Assembly: GCA_008711295.1 (NCBI GenBank)
Contig: VUYV01000520.1
Location: forward strand, 184,943 to 248,942
Length of the DNA stretch: 64,000 nucleotides
Direction: 5' to 3'
Origin: Anarhynchus alexandrinus
Lineage: Eukaryota > Chordata > Aves > Charadriiformes > Charadriidae
In this document: positions 11,501 to 24,500 of the stretch, one piece after another
How positions within the stretch are numbered: position 1 is the stretch's first letter
Layout: the number at the start of each line of letters is the position of its first letter
Position numbers and translations under genes: made by a program
Notes under the pieces: generated by a model
The model's database searches: none
Told to the model about the DNA's origin: nothing
Seen by the model: the letters and a program-made list of their open reading frames with translations, nothing else

Positions 11501-12539
11501 GGCAGCCGGGTAAGGGGCTGCCCAGGATGCTTTGGGGCAGCTTGGGGTGCCGTGTGCCTCCTCCTTCTCCCACCCTGTGAACACGCATGCGATCCACGGC
11601 GTGCATGTGAGAGAGAGAGAGAGAGACTGCTTGCAACTTCAGTCCTCAATGTGCAAACCTGGGTGCAGGGCCCCACGGGTACATGAAATTATAGACAATC
11701 CTCGCACAAATCGTGAGCAGAAAGACAGATCGCTTTGGGCAGCAGACAGCAGAGATAATTGCGTAGGTGGGGACTGGAGGTACAGAGAGATTGTGACAAG
11801 GGACCGCGAGCAGGCAGCTTGTGCCACAAGAAGGAGCAAAAGGCGGCTTTCCAAAGTGCCAGCCTACGGCTTCACGTCTCTGCCGCCAGAGATGGTGGCA
11901 AGGTTTGCCTGCTGCTTTTGGAGGAGTCCGTGCTGGACCCAGCAGTGGCGGGGCTGGACGCAGCTCTGTGGGAACAACTGTCTGCCGCGGCATAACCGCA
12001 GGACCTGTGGGGCATTGACGGAGGGGACTGCAGCCTCGTTAGCTGCCGGGTATATGTGTGTGCCCAATTGCCAGTCCTGAGCGTTTCAGATCCCGGGCTG
12101 GACCCTCCCGTGCTTCCCCCCACGCCAACAAAATCAAAGATACTCTTGAAATACGAAATGTCATCAAGAATCTTTAGTGTCTTTATATTCGCCTTCTGAT
12201 CTTGGCGCCTTTGAAGGCTGCGCATTCAAGCTGTTCCCAGCTGCAAAGGCCAGAAAGGCTTTTGGAAACCGCGGCTGTCAATAAGACCATTTCCATGCTG
12301 CGCCCGGTCCCCCGACGTGTTTTGCAAACGATGCAAAGCCACGACGGGCACGAGAGCCGCGACGGGCACGGGAACTCTCCTCTCTCCTCGCTCCCTCCTG
12401 CCCAGAGTGTCGGCTGGCAGGAGGGACGGTGGCAGGAACTGCCCAGAGGATGGGAAGTGGCATTATCGGTGGCTTTCAGAGAGCTGGCTTCTGCGGAGCG
12501 GTTTTGTTTGCAGCCAGCCACATGGTCCCAGCGGCGTGC
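8530..12539. other. Intergenic DNA, no gene recognised
   Basis: Composition shifts from AT-rich (to about 10200) to more GC-rich with scattered CpG (about 10290-10440 and 11400-12540). Several open frames of 100-180 codons occur in the GC-rich part on both strands. They overlap each other, lack recognisable domains or paired splice sites, and read as chance ORFs. A perfect (GA)9 dinucleotide repeat lies at 11609-11626. Confidence 0.6.
11609..11626 (+). repeat. (GA)n microsatellite
   Basis: Nine uninterrupted GA units within unique sequence. Confidence 0.9.
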
Positions 12540-13110
12540 TATTGGCCTGCCTCAATTAGGCTTCTTGACTGATGGCCAGTTTAATGAGCCTATGTACAGA
12601 GGGTCATTCAACATGGCAATTATACCTATAAATCTATTTGCAGCAGGGCTCAAATAACCTTTTGCGCACAGTTCTTCATAAAATGACTGTCTGATTAATT
12701 AACATTAATTTATCCACTGTATGGAACCAGATGCAGTCTGTATGAAAGCCTCCGCTCTGATGTGCAGACGCTGTGTGAACTGGGAGGATTTGGGGATGGG
12801 AATGGCTCTGATGTTGTTTAAAGCCTCTCTCTTAGATTTTTTTTTCTCCCCTCTTTCTTCCTCTCTCTCTCTCTCTCTCTGGTCCCAGTTTATTAACATT
12901 CCAGGGCAGCATCATATAACAGGGGGCAAAATTCAATTAATTGAATATGAAATATTTATAACCCTACTCTATGTGTCTATCAGAGAAGGGTCCTTAATAG
13001 ATCTTCTCATTAGCATGGACTGGTGACTCACTTCTCTGCTTTCACAGTCATTTGGAATTAAAATCCAATTAATCTAATGTCCCTGTGAATATTATTAAAC
13101 TATTTGAAAA
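12540..13110. promoter_or_regulatory. Candidate conserved non-coding enhancer, homeodomain-motif rich
   Basis: This AT-rich block lacks CpG and repeats and has several TAAT-core homeodomain motifs: a dense cluster at 12693-12712 (gattaattaacattaattta), a perfect 16-bp palindrome at 12931-12946 centred on AATTAATT, and an ATTAATCTAAT stretch near 13067-13077 that includes a bicoid-type TAATCT. A (CT)10 microsatellite at 12861-12880 splits it in two. The texture resembles deeply conserved enhancers in the deserts around developmental regulators. Conservation itself cannot be computed here, so this is inference. Confidence 0.35.
12861..12880 (+). repeat. (CT)10 microsatellite
   Basis: Ten CT units in a pyrimidine-rich run. 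It lies between the two halves of the candidate regulatory block. Confidence 0.9.
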
Positions 13111-13740
13111 ACTGCATAGAAGAGATATGAGGCAGGGGGTGAGGGGCTAAGAGAAGAAGAGGGAATATGTCTCGAGCTCATGAAGATTCATTTCTTCTCT
13201 GTTAAACACGTAGTCTGGAAAGACTAATTCCCTGTTTTCTGGAAAGTGGATAACTAATTCTTAATAGCAAAAGCCTGAGAACTTGCTTTCTACAAGCAGA
13301 ACTGTGTCATTGAACAGGCAAAGAAATGCCCTTACCTCCTCCCACCTTTCAGGTTGCTCCTACTTCTTGGGTGCTAATATTAGCCTGAACCAGCGGACAG
13401 ATTTACACAAGGTATTTAGGCACCACAAGATGATTTTGGGGCTCGTTCCCAGCTCTTCAGCAGCACTGAGCCGTCTTAGGCTGTGGGGCTGGCTCTGTGG
13501 CCAGAGACCCCAGCAGCCCATCCTGGGGCCCGGGAGGGCACCGCGTGTCCCTCCTGACCCTTGCAGGGAATTTCGCTTCCCATGGGAAGGGGAACGTGGG
13601 GAGAGGTGGGGTGAGACTGTACCCCCCTGGAGTCAAAACAGTCAGAGCACGTAGATCCCCGGGCTGGGGAGCCCTCCTGGACTGCCTCGTATGGACGCAG
13701 CCTAGAGGACTATTTAATTGTTAAATATCTCTGTCTCTTC

Positions 13741-13832
13741 AGTGGGTAGGGCACTGACCTGAAACTCAGTGAGGAGGGATCTTAGCCATGAATTTCACAT
13801 GCGAACTTTGAGCAGGAGGCAAGTTTCTAAAT
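13741..13832 (+). mobile_element. Old tRNA-derived SINE remnant (MIR-like)
   Basis: The order of short motifs follows amniote tRNA-SINEs. A head like gtgggtagggcactgacctg comes first, then a degenerate B-box region, then a core resembling the 'gtgaccttgggcaagtcactta' type (here gcgaactttgag followed by ggcaagtttcta). Divergence is high, so the call rests on motif order rather than identity. Confidence 0.4.
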
Positions 13833-16243
13833 TGAATATTCCCCTAATGGGAATGACTTGAGGACAAAATCCTTTAATGACTCAAAAGAATTCAGAGACC
13901 GCTGCAAGAGCGTGTAAGTCAGGAGATAAATATTTCTGAGCTGGAAGAATATTCTGGATATCCAGATACAAAATGTTCCTCTTCTATTTTAAAAACAATA
14001 AATTAAAAGATCTATCCACAAAGTTCTTTCTGGTGCTGTTTGCTATTTTTTTTTTTAGGTGGAAGTAACCTATTCCTTTGAACACTGACCCTTACTTTTT
14101 TTTTTTTTCCTCTGTTAGAAGCTTAGTCCAAACATTACTCCAGAACACAAATACACATTAAGATACAACTACTATACATCCCAATGCCTTTATGAAGCCT
14201 TATAAAGCCAGACTTTAGAGAAACTGATCATACTTCCCCTGTCACAGAGGCTCAACCCGTGGGAGACACTGCGTAGTAATGATGCTGTGTGGACCGCAAA
14301 CCAGAAGCAGGGAACGCTCGTGCGTATTGGGCAGTGGTCAGGCTCAGTCACTCCTTTCCTTCAGCACGTCTGGAGTTTTTGTCACCCCTGTATCGACCTG
14401 TTCCGATTTATTTATTGTATCCAGTAAAACTGCAGACTGCGCCTCTGTGGTACAGTGAAGTACAGCACGCAGATCTCAGCTGCTCTGGACTTGGTGCAGC
14501 AAATAAATCACAGGTGAACACATGTATTTTTAATTTACTGAGGGGAATCTATGCCTAATGTGCACCTTTCCCCATTATTATAACTCTTAAAGTCATCTAG
14601 ATCTTTTTAAAGTAGCTTAATTTACTAGTAATGAAAATTTCATCGGCAGTTTGGTTTGGTGCACCGAGGCGCTGAAATCGGACCCGGCAGAAACATATTC
14701 CCATTCACAGTAAATCTGAACGAGAAGCCTCTTAATTCAAACCACAGCTTTTCAGGGAGCAGAGGGCAAGAACTGAAATCTTAACCCTCTTCACTCTGGA
14801 GAAACCACCGTACCTGAACCGTGGTGGTGCCTCACAAGACAAACCCAGAGCGCCCTGAGGGTGCACCGTTGGTCTGCAAAAAGCTGCTGTCTGGGCTTGG
14901 TAGCATTTCATACCTGTTCTATCTGTCTGTCTGTCAATCTATATTTATTTATTGCTGCTGACCTGCTATGATGGATATAGGGAGGTGGCTGAATCTGAAC
15001 TACAAGCTTAAAATTTTATTATCTAAGGCTCTAATTGGGTTTGCTTTTGATGTTAGAAGAGATTGATTGTGGCAAAACTCTTGACTCCAATCAAATTAAG
15101 AGAAGAAACAAGTTTTTCTTTTCTGTAAGTCTGTGCTTTTACTGCAGCTGGTCACCGGACGGTGTCCCCAGTTTATTCTTATTCCCTCTTTCATCCTAGC
15201 CGGAGATATATGTGGCAGCCCTTCTCAGTGGCTTCCCTCTCCCTTTGTCTGTTGTTTATGGTCTATGTCCTAGCTTAGGCTCCAAGCCCCAGTGGTCAGG
15301 GACAAATAGTCTTGATTGCCCCTTTCCCTGGGATCTTTGCAGCAGGAAAAGGGAGAGAAAGGCAACATAAAGTGCACTTGTTCTTTGTCGTGAAGATTGC
15401 GCTCCCACTTTGTGCTGTTATTAAATGACTGCTGCTGATGAAGGGCAGTGGAAAATCAAATCTCTGGGTCTTTTTTTTCAATCTTCTGTAGTCCCCTGCA
15501 CACTTCAGGCGCTGTATTAATCATTATAATTTCTTCCACATTGCCACTTTGTCTGTGAGCTTCCTTTGAGCAGTGTTTTCTGTTTTGTGCTCTCTTCCAG
15601 CAGGCTCCAGCTTTTCTGGAAGCGGCTGCCTGAGCTCTTTCCCAGGGCGAGGGTATGCCAGCCAGTGCATCAATCCACTTTTGTTTTCATTATGCCAGCT
15701 TCCTGCGAAGTTTTCAAATTAATTTTAATGCCTCCTTCAATTTTAAGGCCTATAAAAAGACCTCGGTTCTGCCTACCTTGGTGAACTGGGACCTGTTCAG
15801 GAATCCGGAGGATGCTTTTGCCTTGGTGCCAGGGATAACCGTTTCCCCCGACTGCATTCAGCGGGTTCTGGCACTATCAGTCCGAAAACATCCGGCCCCT
15901 TCCCCAGCACCCCCCGGGTCAGAGGATGGAGCTGTGCCTCAGATGTCGCACCCCTGCCCCGTGCTGTGCTGGGTCGGGCAATCCCAGCAGGGCAATCCTG
16001 AGCCTCCGGGCCTCATCCCCGTGCTGGGCCGGCTTGTCGGAGCCAGGAGTGTTCCACAGAAGCCCAGCTGAAGCTGGGGGGCAGCGCTGAGGCTGAAGTG
16101 ACAAGTGACTTGGGTTTCCTATGCAAGGTCAAAAAAAAAAAATTGAATAAAGGGTTTGGTCTGTGTCTGGCCTTCAAGTCAAAAGGGTACAGCTTGTGCG
16201 GACTTATTTATGTTAGCTTTAAACGAGCTGGCTCTGCGGCAAC
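13833..16243. other. Intergenic DNA, no gene recognised
   Basis: AT-rich sequence with T-runs and a short TCTG/TATT simple stretch near 14920-14955. GC rises after 15830. An A-run followed by AATAAA (16131-16151) has no associated coding sequence. Nothing more can be supported. Confidence 0.55.
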
Positions 16244-16296
16244 GTAGAGTCATAGAAATGTTCAGGCTGGAAAAGACCTTAGACCATCGAGTCCAT
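16244..16296 (-). mobile_element. CR1 3'-end scrap
   Basis: The + strand shows the reverse complement of a CR1 3' terminus: gtcatagaaatgttcaggct, then ggaaaagacctt and atcgagtcca. This is about 50 bp of the element, diverged from the copies elsewhere in the window and so probably an older subfamily. Confidence 0.7.
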
Positions 16297-19200
16297 GGAC
16301 CTTGGTGTGGGCTAAGAATTGGCAGAGGCGAGGGGGAATGAGGACATCCTTGTACCCGTGAAAGCTGTCCGTGTTGCACACTAAGTCAGGGGTCTGTGAC
16401 TTGTGGATGCCTGTGGGTCTGTGGACAACTGCCAAGAACTCTGCGAGGAAAAGGCAAACCTGATGTTAGCCTTACATTTGCAATTTAGGCATCTTTACCA
16501 CCAGTGAAAAAATGTTTAGCAGCCTACAGATAGAAAAAAAAGCTCACTGAGGGGCAAGATACCAGATTGCACTGGGTAACCTCTTTTCTGCTTTTTGCTC
16601 AGTTCATCGCTGAGTATCTTTAACAGCTCCCCTGGCTGATGAAAGAAAGGACATGCCTGGAAAGCATTTGTCTTGCTTGCAATGGGTTGCTAAGTCTGTG
16701 CTTCCAAGGGACACCCTCTTCCTTTCTAGGAGCTGTCTCATGGTGACAGGACTTGGGGGGACCAACCAGGCTGCAGAGAAGTAACCGTCCTGTGCCTCTG
16801 GAGTCACAGGTCTACGTCAGTGGAGGGCGGCCGTGAGCTGCCATAAGGCACAATGGAGCCAAACAACATTCAGCCCCTTTGCACCGGTGGGAGGTCACAG
16901 AAGCAGCACAACTGGGGTGTGGGGGGAACCTCTGGAGGTCGGATGGTCCAGCCCGCCCATTGCTGCTGCTTGGGGCTGACGTGGGGATGGGGGGAAAAGG
17001 GTAAAATATTAATGGAAGGGTCCCACAGCCATCTTTCTGTGCCTGGTTCTCCCTTGTTCACACCAGTAAGGGACTCCGCTGGTGAAGTCGGCAAAGTGGC
17101 ACTGCCAGAGCATGGGTGGTGGGTGGAAGAGATTGGAGGAGAGACTCCTGTCTTTCCCCTACCCCCAAGTACCTTTCACAGTTCAGGTGTTTGAAATAAC
17201 AGAAAGAGAAGAAACTTCTAAAAACTTTCTATTCACAACAAAGAAAGAGAAACACCTGCCAGGTTTCCTATCGGCTAAAGCCTGGTGGTCTCAACTCAGA
17301 CATGACCTGGTGCATCAGGAGGCTTTCCCCAGCCAGATGGCGAAAGGAGCTCCTCTGCCAGTGCCCACCGAGTACTCCACAGCCTCAGATAAGGCTGAGG
17401 CCTGGGTGACTGAGAGACAGCCTCCTTAATATTTTTTTTCCTTCCCAGCATCAGGCTGCAAACAAAAATACCTTTTCAGCCCTCGTATCATTACCCATAT
17501 GGATGGCACCTTTAGTGCGTGCTATTCATTGCTATAATAGCTGCACCTGTGTATAGCACGCGCGCTGGAGCTGCGGCAGCTGTGGACTGTAATTGCAAAA
17601 TATTATTTTCTGTTTCTCCCCTGAAAGCTTTTTTTTCCTTCTTCTTCTTCTTGTTGCCATGAAGGTCCATTTATAATGACTGCAGACCTCTTTCTTTCTG
17701 CAGGGCTCCCTCTTCCTATTACACCTATTTTCTATACACTGGAGTTCTTCAAAGAGCACCCGTGCGAGCGCCCGTGCCATCGCACGTGGGTGTGCGCACG
17801 GCAGCCTCCACGCGCGTGTCCGGCGGCACCCAGGGTGGACCGGGCACTTGCTGCCGGACCCCGTGCTGTGTGGTCAGCCCAGGGGCCAGCCTGCGCCCGT
17901 CATCGCCCCCCCCTGCTGGGCCCTGGGCCTTCATGCGGGTTGGCATGGAGGCTCCGGGATGATTAATTCGTTTGTTCCTTGAATATTCTGCCCCTGGGTG
18001 CCCGCGTTACTGGGAATCAATTTAGTACTTTGGGGCCTGGATTAATGCAAGTGCCGATGGAGCATGCACAGGAGGAAGGAGGGGGATGGAGTGGGGGGAA
18101 CGGGGGGGATATCCAGAACACAGCTAACAACTCTTAAAAATGAAAAATACAGGACGGAGTGCTTTAAAAAAAAAATTTGTTCATTTGTTTTCAGTCCTCT
18201 CAGCTATCATGCTAAATTCAGTTCACGGAAAGGCAACCAGCTAGTCACTGTTTCAGGTTGTGCCTTATAAATCAAGGCTGTAGCGAGGAATTTGAAATGT
18301 ATGTTGACGCTGGCTGTTCTCTTACCTCCTGCTGTAATGAATTCATGTCTGCAGACAACAGACACAATTATTATGGAAATTACACACACACACACTCTCT
18401 CAGGAAAACAGGGTGGGTTGGTTTTTTTTTCAGAGCTCTTGCTTTACCGCTCCTACTCCAGGCCTCCAGCACCTGACCGGGCTGTCACGGCGGGTGGCAG
18501 GATTTTTGCCCACCTTCTCAGGCTGGAGGACATCACCCGTGGTCCGTGCTATGCAGCTGGGTGTAGAGCTGGGGGGGTGCCACCCTTAGGGATCCCACCA
18601 CCCGGTGCCCTAAGGCAGAAGTGTGAAAGCCGTGTGTCCAGCTCGGGGCTCAACAGCGGGGCAGCGGCGTGGGAATTAACTGGGCATCCACCCGTCGCTC
18701 CGAGGACAATTAAATTAAATAAATAAAACCGAATCCAAACGTTACGCATTCAAGCACAAAGCGGGATACTGTGGCGAGGGAATCAANTCAAAATGAAGCC
18801 TTCAGGCGTAATAACACCACACCCCCCTCAGTGGATTTCCACACCCCCCACCCCAATTAATACTTTGATGAAATGTGAGTGCCTCCGCGCAGCGCCGGTG
18901 CCGTCGGGTGCCCGCCGGTGCCCCGGCGGCGGGACCGGTGCCGGTGCCGGTAGGTGGCAGTGCTCCCTCAAGAATTTAATTCTCCTTAATCTGAGGCAAA
19001 TGGCATTTGTTTCTCCTCCAGCCCCAAAGACAAAGTTACGCAGCTTTTTTTTTTTTTTTAAAACCTCAGCTTGTGTCTTTTGGGGTTTTTTTCCTTCCTT
19101 TTACACAAGTGTTGGGGTTTTTTTGTTGTTGTTGTTTTGGTTTTTTGTTAGATTTTTTGGTTTGTGTTTTTTTTTTTTTTNNNNNNNTTTTATTTCCACA

Positions 19201-21505
19201 ATATTATGGGGTCTTGCTTTTTGTCAGTGCCCCGAAGGTTAAGGCAAGGGCAGGAGTGCAGTGGAGGTGTTTCAATGAGGCAGAAAAAAAAAGTCTCACC
19301 AGAAAAATTGTTCCCGATAACGATACATCTGAGGGCTGCGTACAAACCCTCCTTGAATGCCACAGCTTCATGACAATCGCTGTACCAGGAGCTAGAAAAT
19401 GTTATGAAGGGGTTTTTTTAAGGGTAGTTTATATGGAAGTTTCCTGAATTCAAACTTTTTTGGGCCACGAGCATACGCGAAGGCTGTTCTGCAAGTGGAA
19501 GTGAGGTAGTGAAGGGGCTGGATGGTGGCATGGTGTGAAGGATGGTTTGTAATGTTATACGTGTTTCACGGCTACCTCTATTTCTGACATGAAAATGCTG
19601 CTGAGGAGCATTTCCAAATGTTGCCTTTTCTCTCAGGTCCTTTGAAAGCATCACCCAAAGTCCACTCTAGACATTTTCCTGAAGAGGCCAAACACCTGCG
19701 AGGGGCATGGCTGAGTGTTCGTAGCCAGCTAACCTCCACCTAGCGCACTGTCTTTTTCCTCCCCTACGAATTTAGGGCGTACGGCAGTGGCAGGATAAGG
19801 AGCCCCAGAGAGCAAAGCCCCCTGCGCACGAAGCTGGCGCAGCAGCAAGGGCGGCTTCCCTCGCACCGGGGCAGAGCACACACCGCTCGCCTCCGGAGGC
19901 ACCCAAGACCGGCATGCGAGATTTTCATATGGTCCATGCCTTGGGATGCTTGGACACCATTTTGAGCCCGCCAGCATGGGTGCTAGTTAATATTACCTGC
20001 CTCAGACATTAGACCGAGGCAGTGAATTGCTTCCAAAGAGGCTGTTGCATGGCCATTACAGAGCAGCAATGTTTGGTGAGTAGCTTGCCAGGCTGAAACT
20101 GTTAATGTTTCGCAGAGGTGACGAGTTCCCACCTCGTCTTGTTCATCACCGTACCCCTCGGCCTTCCTGGCTCGTTGGCTTTGAAAGAAAGCATTTTCTA
20201 AACCAACAGGACAATGCTGAGAAATCTCCCCTGTGGTGGGGAACAGCTTCATCTGGATTTGGAAAATGATAATAAGTCTTTGAAATAACTCTTATTGCTG
20301 CTCACCTTGCTCTGTGTGCTGGGTAATTCAGTTAGGGGGAGCCATAAACAGAGAATTCTATTTCCCTTGAAAATGTTTGTTGTTGTTTTGTTTGTTGTTT
20401 TTTTTTTTTAATATATTTCCTAATTAAGAAGTTAATTGCAAGGCAAAGCAGAGCATCGGGTGTAAGCTGGCTTTACCGGTACGTTTGTGTGACCGCTGCT
20501 TTTTTGTGCCTTTATTTCAGAGAGGAAATGTTAAAGGATGGATGAGGCGTACAGAGTTTGATCATGATACAGCAGTTCGTACCTCCACGTCGCTGGCTAA
20601 AACCAGCTGAGGGCTGCGTAGATAGCTGTTACCATCTGTCGGTTGTGAAATGATTTGATAGTTTCAAGTTGTGTTTCTATGGGAAGAACTTCTATTTAAC
20701 AAGAAAACACCAGTGAAACAGACGCTCTTGCTAATCGCTAGCGAGGCCAGAGATTGAATAGATGATGGAAACTGAATTTCTTTGTCATCTAGCTCTTGTC
20801 AACACTGCGTGAAAAATAGAGCAGGCCTCGAATCGGGAAAACAGCTTCATGAAATTTTGAACTTTTAAAGTTATTTTCATTGTGCAGGGACCAGAATGGA
20901 CTTTTTTTATTTCTTGTGAAATAGGCCACGGCATCCTTTAATGAAATTTGTTAGCAGAATAACTCTTGAGATACTTAATTTACTGACAGTAAAGTTTTTT
21001 TCATAGAGCAAAACCACTCAGTAGTAACTTCGGTGCTAATTTTGTTAAAAATCATGACGAATTTTTGCAAAAAGAAGGGAAAATCCTGAAAAGTGACATT
21101 TTTTCCCACTAAAATGTATTTAATGCAAAAATTCTCTATTGTTCCCAGGTGAAAAATGTGTCCCAGCCATTACTGAATGTTCATTCAAAGCCAGGTTTGG
21201 GCTGTCTAAGCTATTTTTTTTGCATGTAATAATTAGTAGCAACACTGGAAATCAGATCTTTAGATGACGTTCATTTGAACTCCCTGCAGTCGCCTGTCTT
21301 TGAACATTTTCCCAGATTTTGAAGTGCTTACACCTTTTTTTTTTCTTTTTTTTTTTTTCATTACAGCCATGCCAGCAGACTTGAGCGAGGATTAAGACCC
21401 TGTTGTGAGCAGTGTTGCACAAGCACGTAGCAAGATCCAGTTGCTGCCCCAAAGAGTTTCATAATCAACATAATGAAGGCAGACAACATTCGGGAATGGA
21501 AGCAG
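16297..21505. other. Intergenic DNA with two assembly marks, no gene recognised
   Basis: Mixed composition. It contains a short AC repeat (18382-18394), a compact CpG-rich patch (about 18875-18955) with repeated ggtgccggtg-type units, a single N at 18787, and a 7-base N run in a T-rich tract (19181-19187). Open frames here cross low-complexity T-runs or the N run and are not credible genes. Confidence 0.55.
19181..19187. other. Short assembly gap (7 N)
   Basis: Seven N bases within a run of T, most likely a sequencing failure at a homopolymer. Confidence 0.95.
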
Positions 21506-21585
21506 GCAAATGGAGACAGAGGAACTTGTCCAAGGTCAAAGTTGGGATGAAATCCAGATTTCCAGTGTCCTTGTCCAGGGCCTGA
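21506..21585 (-). mobile_element. MIR-like SINE core, reverse orientation
   Basis: The + strand has the reverse complement of a MIR core in the expected order: aatggagacagagg, then cttgtccaaggtca (21525-21538), then gggatgaaatccagatttcc (21544-21563). This corresponds to the familiar 'cttgcccaaggtcaca ... gggatttgaacccagg' reverse MIR signature. It is ancient and diverged. Confidence 0.5.
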
Positions 21586-24500
21586 CTCATGACTGGCTCA
21601 GGCTTTCCCACCCTGACCCCTTCTTCAGCATTTTCCAGCTGGGTGGACTTTTCCTCTGGCCTTCCCTCCCATTTCACACCACCTTTTGGGGAGCCACCTC
21701 CTTCACCGTCTGACCTGAGAGGAGATGGCTAAGAGGAGAGGTCAGATGTCAGAGGGGATGGCTCAGCGGCCGGCTTGCCCAGCTCCAAGCCCTATCGCCA
21801 GCAGTTGCTGGAGCCAGATGCTTCAGGGGGATAGAGAAGAAACCCACAGCAGGCAGTTATGAAATGGCTTACCCCTGGGAAAGTTTCCTTTGAACTGCTG
21901 TCAATTAAAGGATGACTTGTGGCCTCCAGCACTACTTTTTTTTTTTTTAATATTTACTATTTAAATTCTAGATGTTCTTGTTACCCAGACTTGTTTATGC
22001 TTGGTCTGCCTGATTTAAGCTAAAACAGCTCCTCAGGGCAGAGTTCTGGTCTTCTTAGGTTTGTAAATTACCATGTCCTCCCTAAACCATGCAGATTGTA
22101 ATAAATAAAATAACAGTGCTGGGTCCTTCTGGATTTAACCAGCCATTCCCAATCTTTCCTTCTCTTTTTGGTGTTGGGTAGGTACACTCTTTGGGTTGAA
22201 ACTATCTTCGTCCCAGATTTTAAAACAAAAGAAAATTGTACTCAAAGAGAACCAAATCCTGGTCAAAGAGGTGAGGACCATCGTTGGGATGTCCATATCT
22301 TTGTTTCTGCAGCCTTCTTCATTTGGGTGCCCGAGGCACCAAAAATTCCTCAGCAGAGAAATTCAGTATCAGGAGTCAGACCTTTCGCTGGAATAAGTCA
22401 GGCTGCTTCCCCAGTGGCAAGGGGGACTTCAGGGCACAGCACCTTGGGGGCTGCTCCAGGGGCACCTGCCAGACAAGACTGATTTTGGGGATGGCTTGTG
22501 AAGTGGCATGAGCCTATCAGGGCAGAGCTCCAGGGAGGCCACAGCCGTCCGCTCCTGCCCGCTCCTGGCACAGCAGTCAGCCAGGCTGAAACCAGTGTGT
22601 GGTGGGAGAGGTGGATAACTCAGCTCCTCCCCAGACTGGGAGAAGGAGATGTAGCTCATATAGGGTCTTTCCCAAGCTGGTATTTCAGATGACTTTGATA
22701 TCACCTATCCTGGAGCTTGCAGGGCTTTTCCCTAAAGTCTGTTAACTGCTCCAGAAAGTGCTGCTAAACCTGATTTGTGCAAGCACTTACCGCAAATTTC
22801 TTGCAAAATGTGCTCAATAAGGCTTAGTGGACATGCTAAAGTGATGTGCATGCTGAGAGCAAAAACAGCCACCACTGCTTTTGAAAAGCAGGAGGTACCA
22901 CAGCACCTGCGAGACTTGTGGTCCTGGTGCAAGGTGTACTAAATGTCAAGAAGGGTTTGGTGCCTTTATCGTAACCCCTCTGGACCATACACCTCCACCA
23001 CGATATTGGGGATGGCTTTTTCTCAGAGCAGGACAAAGAAAAAACGTTTTTTAGGGCAAGATTAATTCATTTGATGTGGTAGTTTGAGTTAGATTTCACT
23101 GTGCTTGTCTAAATGTTGCCAACCTAGCTGTGAAGTAATCGAGGAAACCGCATTACAGCTACACAAATGTTGTGAATTAAAAAAAAAAAAACACCAAACC
23201 ACCACCCAAATCCAACTCTCTCTGGTCCAGCCTTACTGAGAAAAATGAAGATAAACAAAACCTCATGTGAACTCTGGCCTAACCCTTGTCCCCAGGTCTG
23301 GCTGAGTTCGAAGATGAGTCATGTTCTGCGGCACGATGGCGAAAATGAGCATCTGGATTGGGTTTCCAGCATGCAAAAGCCACACTGTGCACACCACGGT
23401 CCTATGCGCTGAAGTAGGATGAAACGTTGATTTTTTTCAGCAAGTGGATTGCTAGAGCTCTTATGCATCTTCCTTCACCCCTTTCCCTCTCCTACAGCTC
23501 CACAGACCAAACTGGGAGAGGTCAAGCAGAGGAGCTCCTACCCCGACGTGTGCCAGCCTGCATCCTCAGAGAGAAGCGACCACGCTGCCTGCCTGCCTGG
23601 GAGTAGTGCTCAGATGCAAGCCTTCACTACAGATGGCTGAAACTGAATTTTCAGTTCACTGGGTGTGTTATTTCCACCCTGTTTGAACCAGAAATATGTT
23701 TGTTTAAATATTTTCTCTGAAATTTCACTTTTGGAAATGTGCCTTGTAGCATTTCAGAACTAGTTCACTTGGTGATTTGTTTAATTTGGGAGATAATTAT
23801 TACAATTTTATGGCATTCCTTGGTGTCAGTCATCAGAACTGTCCTGATGTAATACAAATAGCACAAAACCCAAAATGAACCACCTAAAAACATTTTGACA
23901 TTACATTCTCAAATCTCATTTCAAAACTCCAAAATCTGACCTCAAAATGCCAATATATTCTGGGGTGAACTTTAATGATACTTTAGTATCCTTTTAATAG
24001 GACTTCTATTGAGATCATGACTGAAAAGATTAAACTGGGTAAAGCCTTCAGCTTTTCATTAGAAATTCACTCTTCAATTCTGTCGCCACTATCCTGCACC
24101 TGCAGCAGAGCTGCTTATGGGAGGTACATGTATGTCTCCATCGAGTCTGGATGAGAGGCTTTTGCCTGGGTCTTAGAGCAATGTTAAAGGCAGCATCCTG
24201 TTAAGAGTTTGATTTAATGCCACAGCAAATTTATCTTATTGTGTCTTTATTTTCTCAGACCTATCTGGGCTCTGGCTCTTCTTATTAGGAGTAAAGCTCA
24301 GAAACTGTGTAAGTTGCTGCCTACTTAAGCATCATACCTGCCTGAGCCAAGCCAAGAGGGATTTATGATGTCGATATTAAGTATGATATATTAACATGTA
24401 GATACGGTGATGGAGAGGATCAAGAGAGGGCTCCTGCTTTATTACTACGTCCCTTTCATCACTCCTTCTGAGATGAGCATGGAAAGAGCTGAAGGAGGGG

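Noticed and set aside
10098..12080. ORFs of 110-180 codons on both strands in GC-rich DNA
   Set aside because: They overlap one another, have no domain, signal or splice support, and ORF length is inflated by GC content.
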